Notes: generated by a model not told the origin, from the sequence alone. Positions 41,213-49,037 are shown, counted from the first letter of the stretch. The stretch: 64,000 nucleotides of DNA from Piscirickettsiaceae bacterium (GCA_013215775.1 JABSQO010000003.1:86784-150783), one strand, 5' to 3'. A program made the numbers and translations.

Positions 41213-41290
41213 TTGGAATTGCCTGGTCTCCGGTAGCCTGACACCTATAGGAATCCGTTCCCGTTCTCAGTCAGCCAAATACAAATGAAA
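41213..41290 (+). repeat. Noncoding repeat copy B
   Basis: This is the shorter partner of copy A at 40570-40690, with TTGGAATTGCC at 41213-41223, CCGTTCCC at 41255 and AGTCAG at 41269. Confidence 0.4.
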
Positions 41291-41386
41291 TGGCGTAGAT
41301 GATGCCGCATACCCATAGAACCAAGTCCAGTGCGGCTCTCATAGGTTTGCCGTTTGAAATGTTGCGTTTACGTTTAAACACCATTG

Positions 41387-41504
41387 CATTAAATCCACAC
41401 CCAACCCCCAACACTCCCTATCAAACACACTCTCATCCCTACTACTATCACTCATACATACACCACACTCTCCCTCTATCATTACCCTACACTTCACCTA
41501 TACC
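41387..41504 (+). other. 118-nt tract without G on the plus strand
   Basis: Between the G at 41386 and the G at 41505 there are only A, C and T. The tract is pyrimidine-rich (CCCAACCCCCAACACTCCC and many ACTC/TCAT words). A transcript of the plus strand could not form G-C or G-U pairs within it and would be unstructured. It ends about 70 bp from the next minus-strand gene end. Confidence 0.75.
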
Positions 41505-41574
41505 GTATACATCGCTCAGGTCTCATTCTTATTGACCTTCTAGCTTTTGGTCACTTTGTTCTTTTCTTCTACGT

Positions 41575-41868
41575 TTAGAAATTAAATTGCATTGGGAAGT
41601 CTTCTCCAAAGTTCTTAATCCTTTTCGTTTTGACCGCTATTCTCAATCTTCTTCCATGATCACTATTGTCTCTACGTTTTGGGATTAGTTGACTTAACCT
41701 CTTATACTTATACGCTTCTTCCATTTTCTTGAAGTTATGCCTCGCTTCTTCACCATTATGATAATAAGTTCGTCTTCCACTATGCTCGATTATTATTCCC
41801 AAATGCGTCTCAATCAGCCTTGCTGTTTTCTTACCCTTTCCGAATTGCTTGACTACAACCTGAAACAT
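41575..41868 (-). CDS. Small basic protein
   Basis: The 97-residue protein is very basic (KKMEEAYKYKRLSQLIPKRR, RRLRIAVKTKRIKN) with an N-terminal beta-like stretch. A strong AAGGAG ribosome site supports it. RNA or DNA binding is likely from charge. Function unknown. Confidence 0.65.
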   Translation of the reverse strand: MFQVVVKQFGKGKKTARLIETHLGIIIEHSGRRTYYHNGEEARHNFKKMEEAYKYKRLSQLIPKRRDNSDHGRRLRIAVKTKRIKNFGEDFPMQFNF

Positions 41869-42168
41869 ATGGACTCCTTCTTATTCGTTTATCTTATGAC
41901 TCAACTATATCGTCGTTTCATTGGAATTACTCTCGGTACTACAGTGCTCAAATTAGCTGTCCGGAATCGCTACTCTAGTGCTTATCTATCTCTGTCATTC
42001 CGACCGCTTAGAACGTGAATTTGAGCGTCTGACAGCACTTGGGAGACTCGTTATCTATTGCACTGTTATTCTGCTAGAAAAGAGGCTCTTTACTATTGAT
42101 ATTGCGTTGCGCTCTTGGTGATCTTGGGATTGTAGTGCCTTGATTTATATAGGCTTTCCAAAACGTGC
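41869..42168. other. Noncoding gap
   Basis: No gene is seen in these 300 bp. A minus-strand ATTCCAATG and a GTTGAGTCATAAG, near 41890-41930, look like a stretched version of the TTGAGATAAT promoter element for the gene at 41868. Confidence 0.35.
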
Positions 42169-42190
42169 TAAAAAGGGGCATTGCGCCCCT
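42169..42190 (-). terminator. Terminator
   Basis: On the minus strand AGGGGC, a GCAAT-type loop and GCCCCT form a stem followed by TTTTTAGC. It lies 6 bp after the stop of the gene at 42196. Confidence 0.8.
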
Positions 42191-42195
42191 CCCTC

Positions 42196-42474
42196 TTACA
42201 GTTCTTTAAACGGTACTTTTCTGATGAAATATCGGTACAAGTCCTTCACAATATCGTATGGATAAACGTGGATATAAATGACGAGATTTACGAACACCCA
42301 GAACACTCCGTCTCTTTTCGCTCCTTTTCTGTATATCCGTGCCGTTCTGTTGTGAAATACGAGCCACAGGCAAAGTACGATTAGTCCGACAAATAGATAC
42401 AGTTGGTAGTACGAAATCTCAAACAACGGTATTCGCCTTGTCTCTGACAAATGCCTCAACTTGGTCAAAGTCAT
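42196..42474 (-). CDS. Small membrane protein
   Basis: The protein has one or two hydrophobic segments (YLFVGLIVLCLWLVF and VFWVFVNLVIYI) and a basic loop between. The first ATG (42474) lies 55 bp inside the upstream gene and has no clear ribosome site. A TTG near 42426, overlapping the upstream stop and with AAGG before it, may be the real start. Confidence 0.6.
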   Translation of the reverse strand: MTLTKLRHLSETRRIPLFEISYYQLYLFVGLIVLCLWLVFHNRTARIYRKGAKRDGVFWVFVNLVIYIHVYPYDIVKDLYRYFIRKVPFKEL

Positions 42475-42598
42475 TCGCTATTAACACTGGGTTGCCCGCT
42501 TTTATTGACTTTTCAATTTCATAGACCTCATCATCATCGTCCATAGATTCAAACTCAACGCCAATCCAAATGCCGTTTCTGTTCGTTAGTCTAATCAT
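42419..42598 (-). CDS. Small acidic protein
   Basis: The 59-residue frame has an acidic middle (ESMDDDDEVYEIEKS) and a start that overlaps the previous stop as ATGATTA. It is placed in a series of overlapping genes, which supports it. Function unknown. Confidence 0.6.
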   Translation of the reverse strand: MIRLTNRNGIWIGVEFESMDDDDEVYEIEKSIKAGNPVLIANDFDQVEAFVRDKANTVV

Positions 42599-42993
42599 CG
42601 CTTAGGTCCAAAACCGAACAGCTTGAAGAACCAATTACCCTTCTTCACCACATTCTTCCGGTTCAGTTCACTCAATGTGCCTGTCTCGGCACCGTTGTAC
42701 GTCTTGATGCCTTTATGTGCCATCACCAGGTCTCTACGGAGTTGAACCGTCTCGCGAGATAAGTCCATGTTCGACTTGTGTAGTCTTCTCATTTCCGCAA
42801 TGGAAGACACGGCGAACTGAACCGCTTGGCCAACATCATCATAGCTGTACTCCTCACGCATACTCTTTAGGAGGTCGCTAGTCTTTTTATTGACGTAGGT
42901 TGCCAGTCGGCGTTTGCCACTATCTATCTTCTTCTGGTGTGCCAGTACGCCTACCGTTGGCTTTTTACCTTCTCTCAATACTGCTTCACTCAT
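42595..42993 (-). CDS. Possible ribbon-helix-helix DNA-binding protein
   Basis: The 132-residue protein has RRLATYVNKKTSDLLKSMRE and a second helix (DVGQAVQFAVSSIAEM), the strand-helix-helix form of CopG-like proteins, then a coiled coil and a basic C-terminus (NWFFKLFGFGPKR). It overlaps the exonuclease gene by 4 bp. A small regulator is likely. Confidence 0.6.
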   Translation of the reverse strand: MSEAVLREGKKPTVGVLAHQKKIDSGKRRLATYVNKKTSDLLKSMREEYSYDDVGQAVQFAVSSIAEMRRLHKSNMDLSRETVQLRRDLVMAHKGIKTYNGAETGTLSELNRKNVVKKGNWFFKLFGFGPKR

Positions 42994-43556
42994 TTTGTCA
43001 CCTCTTGTGTTGGTTGAATTTCAATCATGTGGTTCATAATCTTCATTAGATGCTTAGCCTGCCACTCGGCATCCGATAGCGCGTTATGGTGAACGCCTTC
43101 TCTTGGTATCGTTATTTCTGGATATAGGTTCTTCAACGTCCGATAACACATATCGTTTCGGAAGTTCCAGGGAGGGGTCATACCTATCTGCTGGTAAACG
43201 TCTCTTAGGATTACGCAGTCAAATACAGGCGCATTGGCCCAGACCCTCCTTGCCGTCAGCGGTACGCCCATTACGCCCAAGAACAGCTTCAGTCCTTTTA
43301 GAGCGCTGATAATCGTTATCTTGGATTTGCTTATCGCCTTACGCGCTTCGTCACTCTGCTCCATCCACCAAAGCACCGTGTCTGGCTCAATGTCTCTATC
43401 AATGCCAAGATTGGTGTACGAGCGTATGTCCACTTCCTTGTAGAAGCGTTTCTTGATTTCATCGGTAGTTGGGTCAAATATGACGGCGCCTATGGACACC
43501 ACCATTGCGTTCGGCTTTCGGCTTAGCGATTCAATATCAATCATTGCTTGGTTCAT
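42990..43556 (-). CDS. DEDDh 3'-5' exonuclease, T4 DexA-like
   Basis: The 188-residue protein has the four motifs of DnaQ-fold exonucleases: MIDIES (Asp7, Glu9), VWANAPVFDCVIL (Asp in motif II) and HHNALSDAEWQA (His and Asp of ExoIII). The layout with DTVLWWMEQS and the RxVWAN segment is that of the DexA/Rv2179c-like family. It degrades single-stranded DNA or RNA from the 3' end. The ATG at 43556 overlaps the previous stop (ATGA). Confidence 0.87.
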   Translation of the reverse strand: MNQAMIDIESLSRKPNAMVVSIGAVIFDPTTDEIKKRFYKEVDIRSYTNLGIDRDIEPDTVLWWMEQSDEARKAISKSKITIISALKGLKLFLGVMGVPLTARRVWANAPVFDCVILRDVYQQIGMTPPWNFRNDMCYRTLKNLYPEITIPREGVHHNALSDAEWQAKHLMKIMNHMIEIQPTQEVTK

Positions 43557-44200
43557 TTCTTTTCCCCCACGTCCACCCACAAGCCACGAAAATAAGCCTC
43601 GCGATTTTCGTCTTTGCTGGCATTAATTCGCTCTTCATACTTGGCTCTTTCTTTTACAATGGTTCTGGCGTCCCAAGAGACAACACCAGTAATCTTTATT
43701 TCGCTTATGGCAGCAATACAGCCCGCTATACCTGCTCCGCATACGTGAGTTGCATCTTCGCGAGTGCTTTCCGCCAGAAGAACTTTGCCGCGTCTGACCA
43801 CAGGCTTGTCATTATCTTTGGCGGGCTTGTAGAAGCTGGTCACTCGGTATGAACTATCGCGGTACTCAAACGTCTCTGCAATGCGTGGATTGCCTTCGCC
43901 TGGCACACCAAGATTGAGATCGTACTTGTCGACTATCTCCTCGATTCTTCCATCAGGCATAGTGCTTGACCAACCACCGTAACCATCAACTGCTAGTTCA
44001 TACGGCATATCAAAGAATGGTTTGTAAAACCCACTCTGACACGCTTTGGTTAGGTCTTCTCCCACTGGGTCGTGATAAGGGTTGCCTTCCCCAAACTCCT
44101 TATCAGATTGAAAGATCACATCGACCTTCATTTCCATAGATGGCTCTGTTGTGAAGTTGTGACGAGCCATCGTGCATCTATAGGTTTTCATTTCACTCAT
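43553..44200 (-). CDS. Hypothetical protein
   Basis: The 215-residue protein has no recognised family. Its middle resembles an alpha/beta small-molecule-binding or Ig-like fold (AETFEYRDSSYRVTSFYK), and VCGAGIAGCIAAISEIK is a hydrophobic Gly/Ala helix. It overlaps genes on both sides by 4 bp and so is part of a long operon. Confidence 0.6.
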   Translation of the reverse strand: MSEMKTYRCTMARHNFTTEPSMEMKVDVIFQSDKEFGEGNPYHDPVGEDLTKACQSGFYKPFFDMPYELAVDGYGGWSSTMPDGRIEEIVDKYDLNLGVPGEGNPRIAETFEYRDSSYRVTSFYKPAKDNDKPVVRRGKVLLAESTREDATHVCGAGIAGCIAAISEIKITGVVSWDARTIVKERAKYEERINASKDENREAYFRGLWVDVGEKK

Positions 44201-44355
44201 TTCTTTTCCTCTTCCTTATCCTTCATGTACTTGTTAATCCACACCAGTCTCGTCTCTTGACCGCCTAATAATCGTTTCAAGTTGGAAATGTATCGCTCAC
44301 ACTCGAACTTACTCACTACCAATTGCCTCTCACATTGGTGTTTTAAGTTACTCAT
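44197..44355 (-). CDS. Small helical protein
   Basis: The 52-residue frame (MSNLKHQCERQLVVSKFECE) is helical and charged, ending in a Lys/Glu run. Overlaps with both neighbours (8 and 4 bp) support translation. Function unknown. Confidence 0.55.
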   Translation of the reverse strand: MSNLKHQCERQLVVSKFECERYISNLKRLLGGQETRLVWINKYMKDKEEEKK

Positions 44356-44644
44356 TTGCTCTCACCTTGTATATCGCTTCGACGCAAAGCCTCAAGTCAC
44401 TAACTCTGTAGCCATCAATCTCACATATATGCTTGTCGCCCATTTCCATTCCTATCAGCGTTGCGTCACTTAGACCTATATTTACACCGCCTATGTCCAC
44501 GTAGAGCAGCACCACTTTGAACTTCATACCTCTGTCGTACTCATCTATGTAGGCATTGCTGGCTTCTCTTATCAAAACCTCTGTACCTATTGTGAGTTCT
44601 GAACCGTGAGCATCGCTCCACTCTGTTAAGTCTTTATGCTTCAT
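44348..44644 (-). CDS. Small beta-rich protein
   Basis: This 98-residue protein has beta-like segments (ELTIGTEVLIREASNAYIDE, KFKVVLLYVDIGGVNIGL) as in small SH3-like barrels. The ATG has GGAGAA before it. Family unknown. Confidence 0.6.
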   Translation of the reverse strand: MKHKDLTEWSDAHGSELTIGTEVLIREASNAYIDEYDRGMKFKVVLLYVDIGGVNIGLSDATLIGMEMGDKHICEIDGYRVSDLRLCVEAIYKVRANE

Positions 44645-44822
44645 GATTTTCTCCTTCAGGCATATTGATTGTCGTATTAGGTGGGTAATAGCAATGTGGA
44701 GTCATGTCGGGAAACTTCTCATCATTCAAGTCCCGTATCTCCGCCCAACGACCCTCATCATTTAACTCTCTAAGTGCTATTCCCATAATGCTTTCGCCTG
44801 GGCTTGTTGTGTGTGTTTTCAT
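44634..44822 (-). CDS. LysM domain protein
   Basis: The 62-residue protein is close to a bare LysM domain: SPGESIMGIALRELNDEGRW, AEIRDLN, then YPPNTTINMPEG at the position of the PGxxLxIP end. LysM binds the sugars of peptidoglycan. There is no signal peptide. It overlaps the next gene by 11 bp. A wall-targeting partner of SleB (2.5 kb away) is possible. Confidence 0.75.
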   Translation of the reverse strand: MKTHTTSPGESIMGIALRELNDEGRWAEIRDLNDEKFPDMTPHCYYPPNTTINMPEGENHEA

Positions 44823-44825
44823 TTC

Positions 44826-45206
44826 CTATTCCCCAGTTCTTTCAACATTGCGATACACCGCCATCACCTGTTCAGAACTAACGCCATAACCCTCAAGGCT
44901 ATCTACGGTGTCTGATATGTCTTGCGTGTAACAAACCTCATGGTTGTTCAATTCACGTCTGATAATTGCCTCAATACCGTTCTCAGCAATGTCTTCCTTA
45001 ATGCCTTCGGCTCGAATATCGCTCAAACCTTTGCTAACCGCATCTTCATTCCCTCTTCTGACAATCAAACCGCCACCGACAGATGTGTAGTTCTCACCTT
45101 CGGTTCTCTGCTCCTCATACTGCTCGTTTGAAAAGGCGAAAAAGCAATCAAACCGCTTGAACAGTTCCGTTTGTTTCGCCTGAACGTAATCGGTTAAATA
45201 TTTCAC
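44826..45206 (-). CDS. Hypothetical protein
   Basis: The 126-residue protein starts MKYLTDYVQAKQTELFKRFDCFFAF with aromatic helical content and contains a Gly-rich SVGGGLIVRRG. The family is not known to me, though proteins with this start occur in other phages. It overlaps the preceding gene by 4 bp. Confidence 0.6.
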   Translation of the reverse strand: MKYLTDYVQAKQTELFKRFDCFFAFSNEQYEEQRTEGENYTSVGGGLIVRRGNEDAVSKGLSDIRAEGIKEDIAENGIEAIIRRELNNHEVCYTQDISDTVDSLEGYGVSSEQVMAVYRNVERTGE

Positions 45207-45400
45207 GCTTTCGCTCCTTTGTTAATCCACTCTTGGTTGAGTTTGTCTCGCAACTTAACCAACGGATCAATCTCTGATTTGTAATGGGCGTTGTGAACTG
45301 GATCGGGAACAGGTTGGTCAGCGTTCCAGCAATTCAACCTATGTATCAAATGTGTCAGTTCGTGACTCTTTAGGCTTTCCCAATTTTCAGGCTTCTTCAC
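45203..45400 (-). CDS. Hypothetical small protein
   Basis: The 65-residue protein has a His-rich start (SHELTHLIHRLNCW), a Pro-rich loop and a C-terminal helix. Start and stop overlap neighbours by 4 bp each. Function unknown. Confidence 0.55.
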   Translation of the reverse strand: MKKPENWESLKSHELTHLIHRLNCWNADQPVPDPVHNAHYKSEIDPLVKLRDKLNQEWINKGAKA

Positions 45401-45696
45401 AAGTCACACCCAACATTTATCACCGCTTCGATAGTTTGATTGATGGACTCATACCCCTCTGCCTTCATCTTTTTATTCAATGCGAACATTTGACCTTCGC
45501 CAATGCTGATCTCCAACTCCACTCTGCTTACGTGCTCCGTATCCTCAAGAGCCTTCTCTGCCTTCATCACATGACTCAACGCGCTCACATCGTAATGACC
45601 AGAGTCGCCGCTTGATTCTGTGGCATATTCAGCATCAATCATTTCTTGCAGCGCCACTCGTAGCTCTCTGATATTTTTATATGTTGGTTCGCTCAT
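45397..45696 (-). CDS. Hypothetical protein, possible ribbon-helix-helix end
   Basis: The 99-residue protein has a helical N-terminus and a C-terminus (MFALNKKMKAEGYESINQTIEAVI) that could be a ribbon-helix-helix. It begins a run of overlapping genes toward lower coordinates. Its promoter must lie in the 90-bp gap upstream. Confidence 0.55.
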   Translation of the reverse strand: MSEPTYKNIRELRVALQEMIDAEYATESSGDSGHYDVSALSHVMKAEKALEDTEHVSRVELEISIGEGQMFALNKKMKAEGYESINQTIEAVINVGCDL

Positions 45697-45744
45697 AATT
45701 GCTCTTCCTATTTCGTTTGTTTCTTGCTTAGTTGCTCGACTAAT

Positions 45745-45786
45745 TACAGTTTAGACTTTGACTTAAGGAAAGTCGGGTGGAGGTAT
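45745..45786 (-). promoter_or_regulatory. Possible promoter with CCACCCGACTT box
   Basis: On the minus strand CCACCCGACTTTCC is followed by a TAAACT hexamer. The same box occurs before the promoter elements at 47064 and 60688. It lies between the genes at 45787 and 45696. Confidence 0.4.
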
Positions 45787-46071
45787 TCACTTGCCTTTTC
45801 TCTTTGCTTTACGCTTCTTAGCTTGTGATTTGCCTGGACGTTTGTTCTCTTTACGCCAATCATCCACTGGCTTGTCTTTAATCAGGTGGTGAAGAATTGG
45901 GCTATAATCAATAGCTATTGGGAACGGCAGTATGTCGAAGTCTGTCGGGTTGCCAACGAAGACAATCTGCGTACCAATCGAGACGCCACCTCGCAACTCG
46001 TTTCTTGTTTCTATAAGCGCCTCAAGGTAGTCGGTGTGTCCTGGTGTTCCTACACTTGTATACGTCGTCAT
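45787..46071 (-). CDS. Hypothetical protein with very basic tail
   Basis: The 94-residue protein ends in a Lys/Arg tail (KKRKAKRKGK) after a Pro/Ile-rich middle. Its ATG overlaps the previous stop by one base. It may bind nucleic acid or act as a membrane-surface protein; no family is known. Confidence 0.6.
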   Translation of the reverse strand: MTTYTSVGTPGHTDYLEALIETRNELRGGVSIGTQIVFVGNPTDFDILPFPIAIDYSPILHHLIKDKPVDDWRKENKRPGKSQAKKRKAKRKGK

Positions 46072-46463
46072 TAGCCCACCCCATGATGTTCTGCTACTTC
46101 TTTGGCTGTATTAACGCCGTGCTCGTAGTCTTCGTCTGTGTCGTCCTTTTCACGCTCATAGGTCACACCGACAACGTGTAGTTTTGGCTCGTCGTACTGG
46201 ACGAATATGTCCCCACTTTGACTGTCGACACCAGCACCGAAGTCTCGCAAATTCTCCCAAACGCAAGTAACAAGGTCTCCGTTCACCGGTAGCGACTTCC
46301 AATACTCGCTTGCTTCTGAGTCATTCGCCACAAGCCACTCTAGTGCTTGTTCTGGCGTTAGGTCTTTTATGTTGATTTGCTTAGCCATTGACATTCCTTC
46401 TAAAATTACTGACTCGGTGCTCTCGTTGTATTTCGTCACCAACTCTTCCAACTCTTGATTCAT
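46071..46463 (-). CDS. Hypothetical acidic protein
   Basis: The 130-residue acidic protein has an N-terminal helix (MNQELEELVTKYNEST) and a beta-rich middle (DLVTCVWENLRDFGAG, DIFVQYDEPKLHVVG). The ATG at 46463 overlaps the previous stop (ATGA); a longer frame upstream is inside that gene. Function unknown. Confidence 0.6.
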   Translation of the reverse strand: MNQELEELVTKYNESTESVILEGMSMAKQINIKDLTPEQALEWLVANDSEASEYWKSLPVNGDLVTCVWENLRDFGAGVDSQSGDIFVQYDEPKLHVVGVTYEREKDDTDEDYEHGVNTAKEVAEHHGVG

Positions 46464-46840
46464 TTCACGTCCTTCAATATTGATGATAGGTTCTCTTCCA
46501 GTGCCGAGTGAAATAGGCTCATAGCTCCCGATATTGAATCCCAAGACGTTTCAAATGGCACACTCACTTCGCAAATCAACTCACCATCGTGCTCAATCTC
46601 AAAGTCAACGGTCATTTGGCCATCTTTTCTAAACTTGGCACCTGATATATATTGCTCAAATGAAGGACTGCACCAGATGACATAGTGTCTTTCGGATTCA
46701 CTCGTCAAATACATAGCGCCACTTAGTTCAATCACTTCCAAAACCCACTTATGTCCGTCAATCACCATGCTGTGCTTCTCGTCTTGGCGGAGCGCGTCAT
46801 ATAGGTCTTTCAGATGCGTTTCTTTTTGCTCTTGATTCAT
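46460..46840 (-). CDS. Hypothetical protein
   Basis: The 126-residue protein is mixed alpha/beta (HSMVIDGHKWVLEVIELSG, GQMTVDFEIEHDGEL). It overlaps both neighbours by 4 bp. No family is recognised. Confidence 0.6.
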   Translation of the reverse strand: MNQEQKETHLKDLYDALRQDEKHSMVIDGHKWVLEVIELSGAMYLTSESERHYVIWCSPSFEQYISGAKFRKDGQMTVDFEIEHDGELICEVSVPFETSWDSISGAMSLFHSALEENLSSILKDVK

Positions 46841-47019
46841 TTCGCCTCCATCAATTCTTTTAATGGCGCTGTGTTAGGGTTCAACTTCACGGCGGCCTTT
46901 GGTACTTCGCAAATAACTTCTGCGTTCCAAACAATTACGTCCTCTTTAGCCGTTTCCATATTTTCAGATTCGATATAGAATCTTTCGCCATCTTCAACAC
47001 ATAAAAAATGCTTGGTCAT
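46837..47019 (-). CDS. Small hypothetical protein
   Basis: The 60-residue protein has a beta-like start (MTKHFLCVEDGERFYIES) and a short helical end. It is first of its operon; a TTGAGATAAT-type promoter element lies 45 bp upstream. Confidence 0.6.
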   Translation of the reverse strand: MTKHFLCVEDGERFYIESENMETAKEDVIVWNAEVICEVPKAAVKLNPNTAPLKELMEAK

Positions 47020-47063
47020 ATTGCTCTCACTTCGTTGGTTTCAATGCGTTATTGCACTGTAAT

Positions 47064-47089
47064 CATTATGACAATCAGACTGAGGTAAG
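47064..47089 (-). promoter_or_regulatory. TTGAGATAAT-type promoter element
   Basis: On the minus strand CTTACCTCAG, then TGATTGTCATAATG. It is preceded by CCACCCGACTT and sits 45 bp before the start at 47019. The -10 (CATAAT) is one base off the common form. Confidence 0.55.
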
Positions 47090-47101
47090 TCGGGTGGCGA
47101 T

Positions 47102-47281
47102 TCAATAACACCAGTGGTCTTGCCAATCTGTTCCCTTGCTGACCGATATGTCGATTTTCTCAAGATCCTCCGCCGATATGTGCAAAGGAATGTCATTCAC
47201 AAAAAGGCTTTGTGCCTCCTCCAAACGCATCTGCCTTAGCATTGCCGTCTCTTTGTTTCTCTCTTTGTTTCTCGGCGTCAT
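47102..47281 (-). CDS. Small hypothetical protein
   Basis: The 59-residue protein is basic at its start and acidic later (ISAEDLEKIDISVSKG). The ATG at 47281 overlaps the stop of the SleB-like gene. Function unknown. Confidence 0.55.
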   Translation of the reverse strand: MTPRNKERNKETAMLRQMRLEEAQSLFVNDIPLHISAEDLEKIDISVSKGTDWQDHWCY

Positions 47282-47649
47282 CAACAGCCTCCTGAATAAA
47301 ATGTGTGATTGCCGTGAGTAGCTTTTGCCATGTTCACGGACCACTTGGGGCTAAGGTCTGAGCGTGCGTAGTGACACGTATTACCAACTTCACCTGGTAT
47401 CTCAAGAGCGATATGGGCGCCTGTCATAGAGATCTGCCAAGACCGATGATCATTAATCTCTTCGGGCTTTCCATCCCAGTAGAATGAGAACTGGTGCTTT
47501 TGCTTCACAACGCCACAGACCGTGTTAGGAAAGCGTTTGCTGTGTACTCGATTCATAATGGTATCGGCCACTCTCATTTGTGCTTCCAGCGGTTCGCCTC
47601 TCGCTTCAAAGTAGATAGCCATTGCCATGCAAGTTAGTGGATCAATCAT
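47281..47649 (-). CDS. SleB-like cell-wall hydrolase
   Basis: The 122-residue protein matches the SleB/hydrolase_2 family: MAMAIYFEARGEPLEAQ with the catalytic-type Glu, VADTIMNRVHSKRFPNTVCG, VVKQKHQFSFYWDG and a C-terminal SGGC. These are lytic-transglycosylase-like enzymes acting on peptidoglycan. It has no signal peptide and lies 45 kb from the lysis cassette, among small accessory genes. Its target stage is unclear. Confidence 0.82.
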   Translation of the reverse strand: MIDPLTCMAMAIYFEARGEPLEAQMRVADTIMNRVHSKRFPNTVCGVVKQKHQFSFYWDGKPEEINDHRSWQISMTGAHIALEIPGEVGNTCHYARSDLSPKWSVNMAKATHGNHTFYSGGC

Positions 47650-47899
47650 GTTTAGCTCCTATTAAAAAATCATCAACGTCAAGAAACTCACCAATAAACA
47701 CCGTCTTAAATGCAATTCCAGTCGGAGGTAAGCCAACTTCTATAACCACCAAATTAGACTTTTTACCTTGCTTGATTTGAAACTCCCTATCTCTCACCAC
47801 CGCTCTTACGTGAAAGTTGTCATCAGCAAATGTGGTATGTGTGCTGGTCTCCTGACATGTAAGCCTCTTGGCAATTTTCTCCGCTCTTTCTCTATACAT
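47642..47899 (-). CDS. Small hypothetical protein
   Basis: The 85-residue protein is basic and beta-rich (HVRAVVRDREFQIKQGKKSNLVVIEV). Both ends overlap neighbours by 8 bp. Function unknown. Confidence 0.55.
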   Translation of the reverse strand: MYRERAEKIAKRLTCQETSTHTTFADDNFHVRAVVRDREFQIKQGKKSNLVVIEVGLPPTGIAFKTVFIGEFLDVDDFLIGAKHD

Positions 47900-48194
47900 C
47901 CGAGTAAGTCCTTTTGATCACTTTCGCCGCCGTGTTTATTTGATGAGCCGATGGTGTGTAGTCTTTAGCATGTTCTTCCGCCATAGCCACGCACTGCTTG
48001 AAGGTAGGGGTCATTGAACTCTGTCCATACGCTGTGGGTACATAATCTCCCCAATTATTCTGCCAGTCGCAAATGTAATAGCATCGGAAATATGGCTTAA
48101 CCTTTTGGTTTCTGTAGTATTTGTACTCAACGATTTTGTAGATGCCACAAAACCAGTAGGTGTCCCCGAAGCGCTTCTTGGGTTCAAACTTCAC
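47892..48194 (-). CDS. Hypothetical protein, aromatic-rich
   Basis: The 100-residue protein is rich in Tyr, Trp, Phe and Cys (YWFCGIYKIVEYKYY, YFRCYYICDWQNNWGDY) in its first half and helical later. I recognise no family. It overlaps its neighbours by 8 and 4 bp. Confidence 0.55.
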   Translation of the reverse strand: MKFEPKKRFGDTYWFCGIYKIVEYKYYRNQKVKPYFRCYYICDWQNNWGDYVPTAYGQSSMTPTFKQCVAMAEEHAKDYTPSAHQINTAAKVIKRTYSDV

Positions 48195-48403
48195 GATAAA
48201 CTCTCCTCAATCATGTTCCATCTCTCGATGAAGTTAGTTAGGTAGCTTCGGTGCATTTCAGTTATCAGATCCACACTCTCCAACTCACACAACATTTCAT
48301 CAGCACTTCGCCACTCAAGTTTCCATCGTTCACTGTATTGCTCAAGTTCGTCACACAGAGGTGCGAGCGAGTCTGGAAATGGATGTCTATTCTCTTTGCT
48401 CAT
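48191..48403 (-). CDS. Small helical protein
   Basis: The 70-residue protein is helical and acidic (LCDELEQYSERWKLEWRSAD). It overlaps the next gene by 4 bp and the previous by 17 bp. Function unknown. Confidence 0.55.
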   Translation of the reverse strand: MSKENRHPFPDSLAPLCDELEQYSERWKLEWRSADEMLCELESVDLITEMHRSYLTNFIERWNMIEESLS

Positions 48404-48596
48404 CTTCTTTCTCCATTTGCTCTTTCAATTTAGTTGCCCAATCAATCAACGCTTGAAGTGATTCTGGGTTGGCGTTCATCCAATGAGTCGCCTTTGAATC
48501 GAGAAATATTTCACCACCCTTCATGCTTGACACCTTGAATTTAGCCATATCAACAGTGGACAATCTGTTGAATTGCTGTTCGTAAAATCTACTCAT
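48387..48596 (-). CDS. Small hypothetical protein
   Basis: The 69-residue protein is helical with an acidic end (KLKEQMEKEDEQRE). It overlaps the previous gene by 8 bp. Function unknown. Confidence 0.55.
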   Translation of the reverse strand: MSRFYEQQFNRLSTVDMAKFKVSSMKGGEIFLDSKATHWMNANPESLQALIDWATKLKEQMEKEDEQRE

Positions 48597-48753
48597 GCCG
48601 TACTCCTGTTGAGAACCAAATATTGCTGTTTGCTTTTAGGAAGAATTTTCCATCGTCGCAAATGTCCCATTGGTTTACTTCGTGGATGCTCTCGATGTAC
48701 CCATCCTCTATCGCCTTGTCGATACACGCCTTTCTATGTTTCTTTTCACTCAC
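48589..48753 (-). CDS. Small hypothetical protein
   Basis: The frame from the GTG at 48753, which overlaps the previous stop (GTGA), gives 54 residues (VSEKKHRKACIDKAIEDGYI). An upstream ATG at 48774 lies inside the previous gene and is not preferred. Function unknown. Confidence 0.5.
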   Translation of the reverse strand: MSEKKHRKACIDKAIEDGYIESIHEVNQWDICDDGKFFLKANSNIWFSTGVRHE

Positions 48754-49037
48754 GACATGCTCTCCAACAGGCACGCGGTAGAACCCTTCTCAATCGCCTG
48801 CCTCATGCCCTCGTGGGCTGAGTAGTTCTCGCTATGACCAGAGTAGTAATGGACGCTGTGCTTTTCACACCACACCACGAATTTTTCAGCACCTTCAGGT
48901 GAGTAAATGTGTACGTTGTCGTCAGTACCCCACACTTCCATTTCAAGTTCCAAAGACCAATCGAGAACCATCATTTTGTCGTCTTTACCGACGTCCATGA
49001 CCTCGTGCGAAAACTGTGTCAAGTAATCTAGTCCCAT
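48750..49037 (-). CDS. Hypothetical protein
   Basis: The 95-residue acidic protein has a segment VVWCEKHSVHYYSGHSENY rich in His and Tyr. The start overlaps the preceding membrane protein gene by 10 bp. Function unknown. Confidence 0.55.
   Translation of the reverse strand: MGLDYLTQFSHEVMDVGKDDKMMVLDWSLELEMEVWGTDDNVHIYSPEGAEKFVVWCEKHSVHYYSGHSENYSAHEGMRQAIEKGSTACLLESMS

Larger units (their letters stand above)
41102..41574. other. Noncoding region with repeats and a G-free tract
   Basis: No credible gene is seen. It holds noncoding repeat copy B, two copies of AGAACCAAGTCC (41169-41180, 41317-41328) and the 118-nt G-free tract. A plus-strand open frame across the tract has low-complexity His/Pro/Tyr/Ser content and is not believed. 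Confidence 0.5.

Noticed and set aside
41299..41535. Plus-strand frame across the G-free tract
   Set aside because: The His/Pro/Tyr/Ser-rich product follows from base content; there is no ribosome site.
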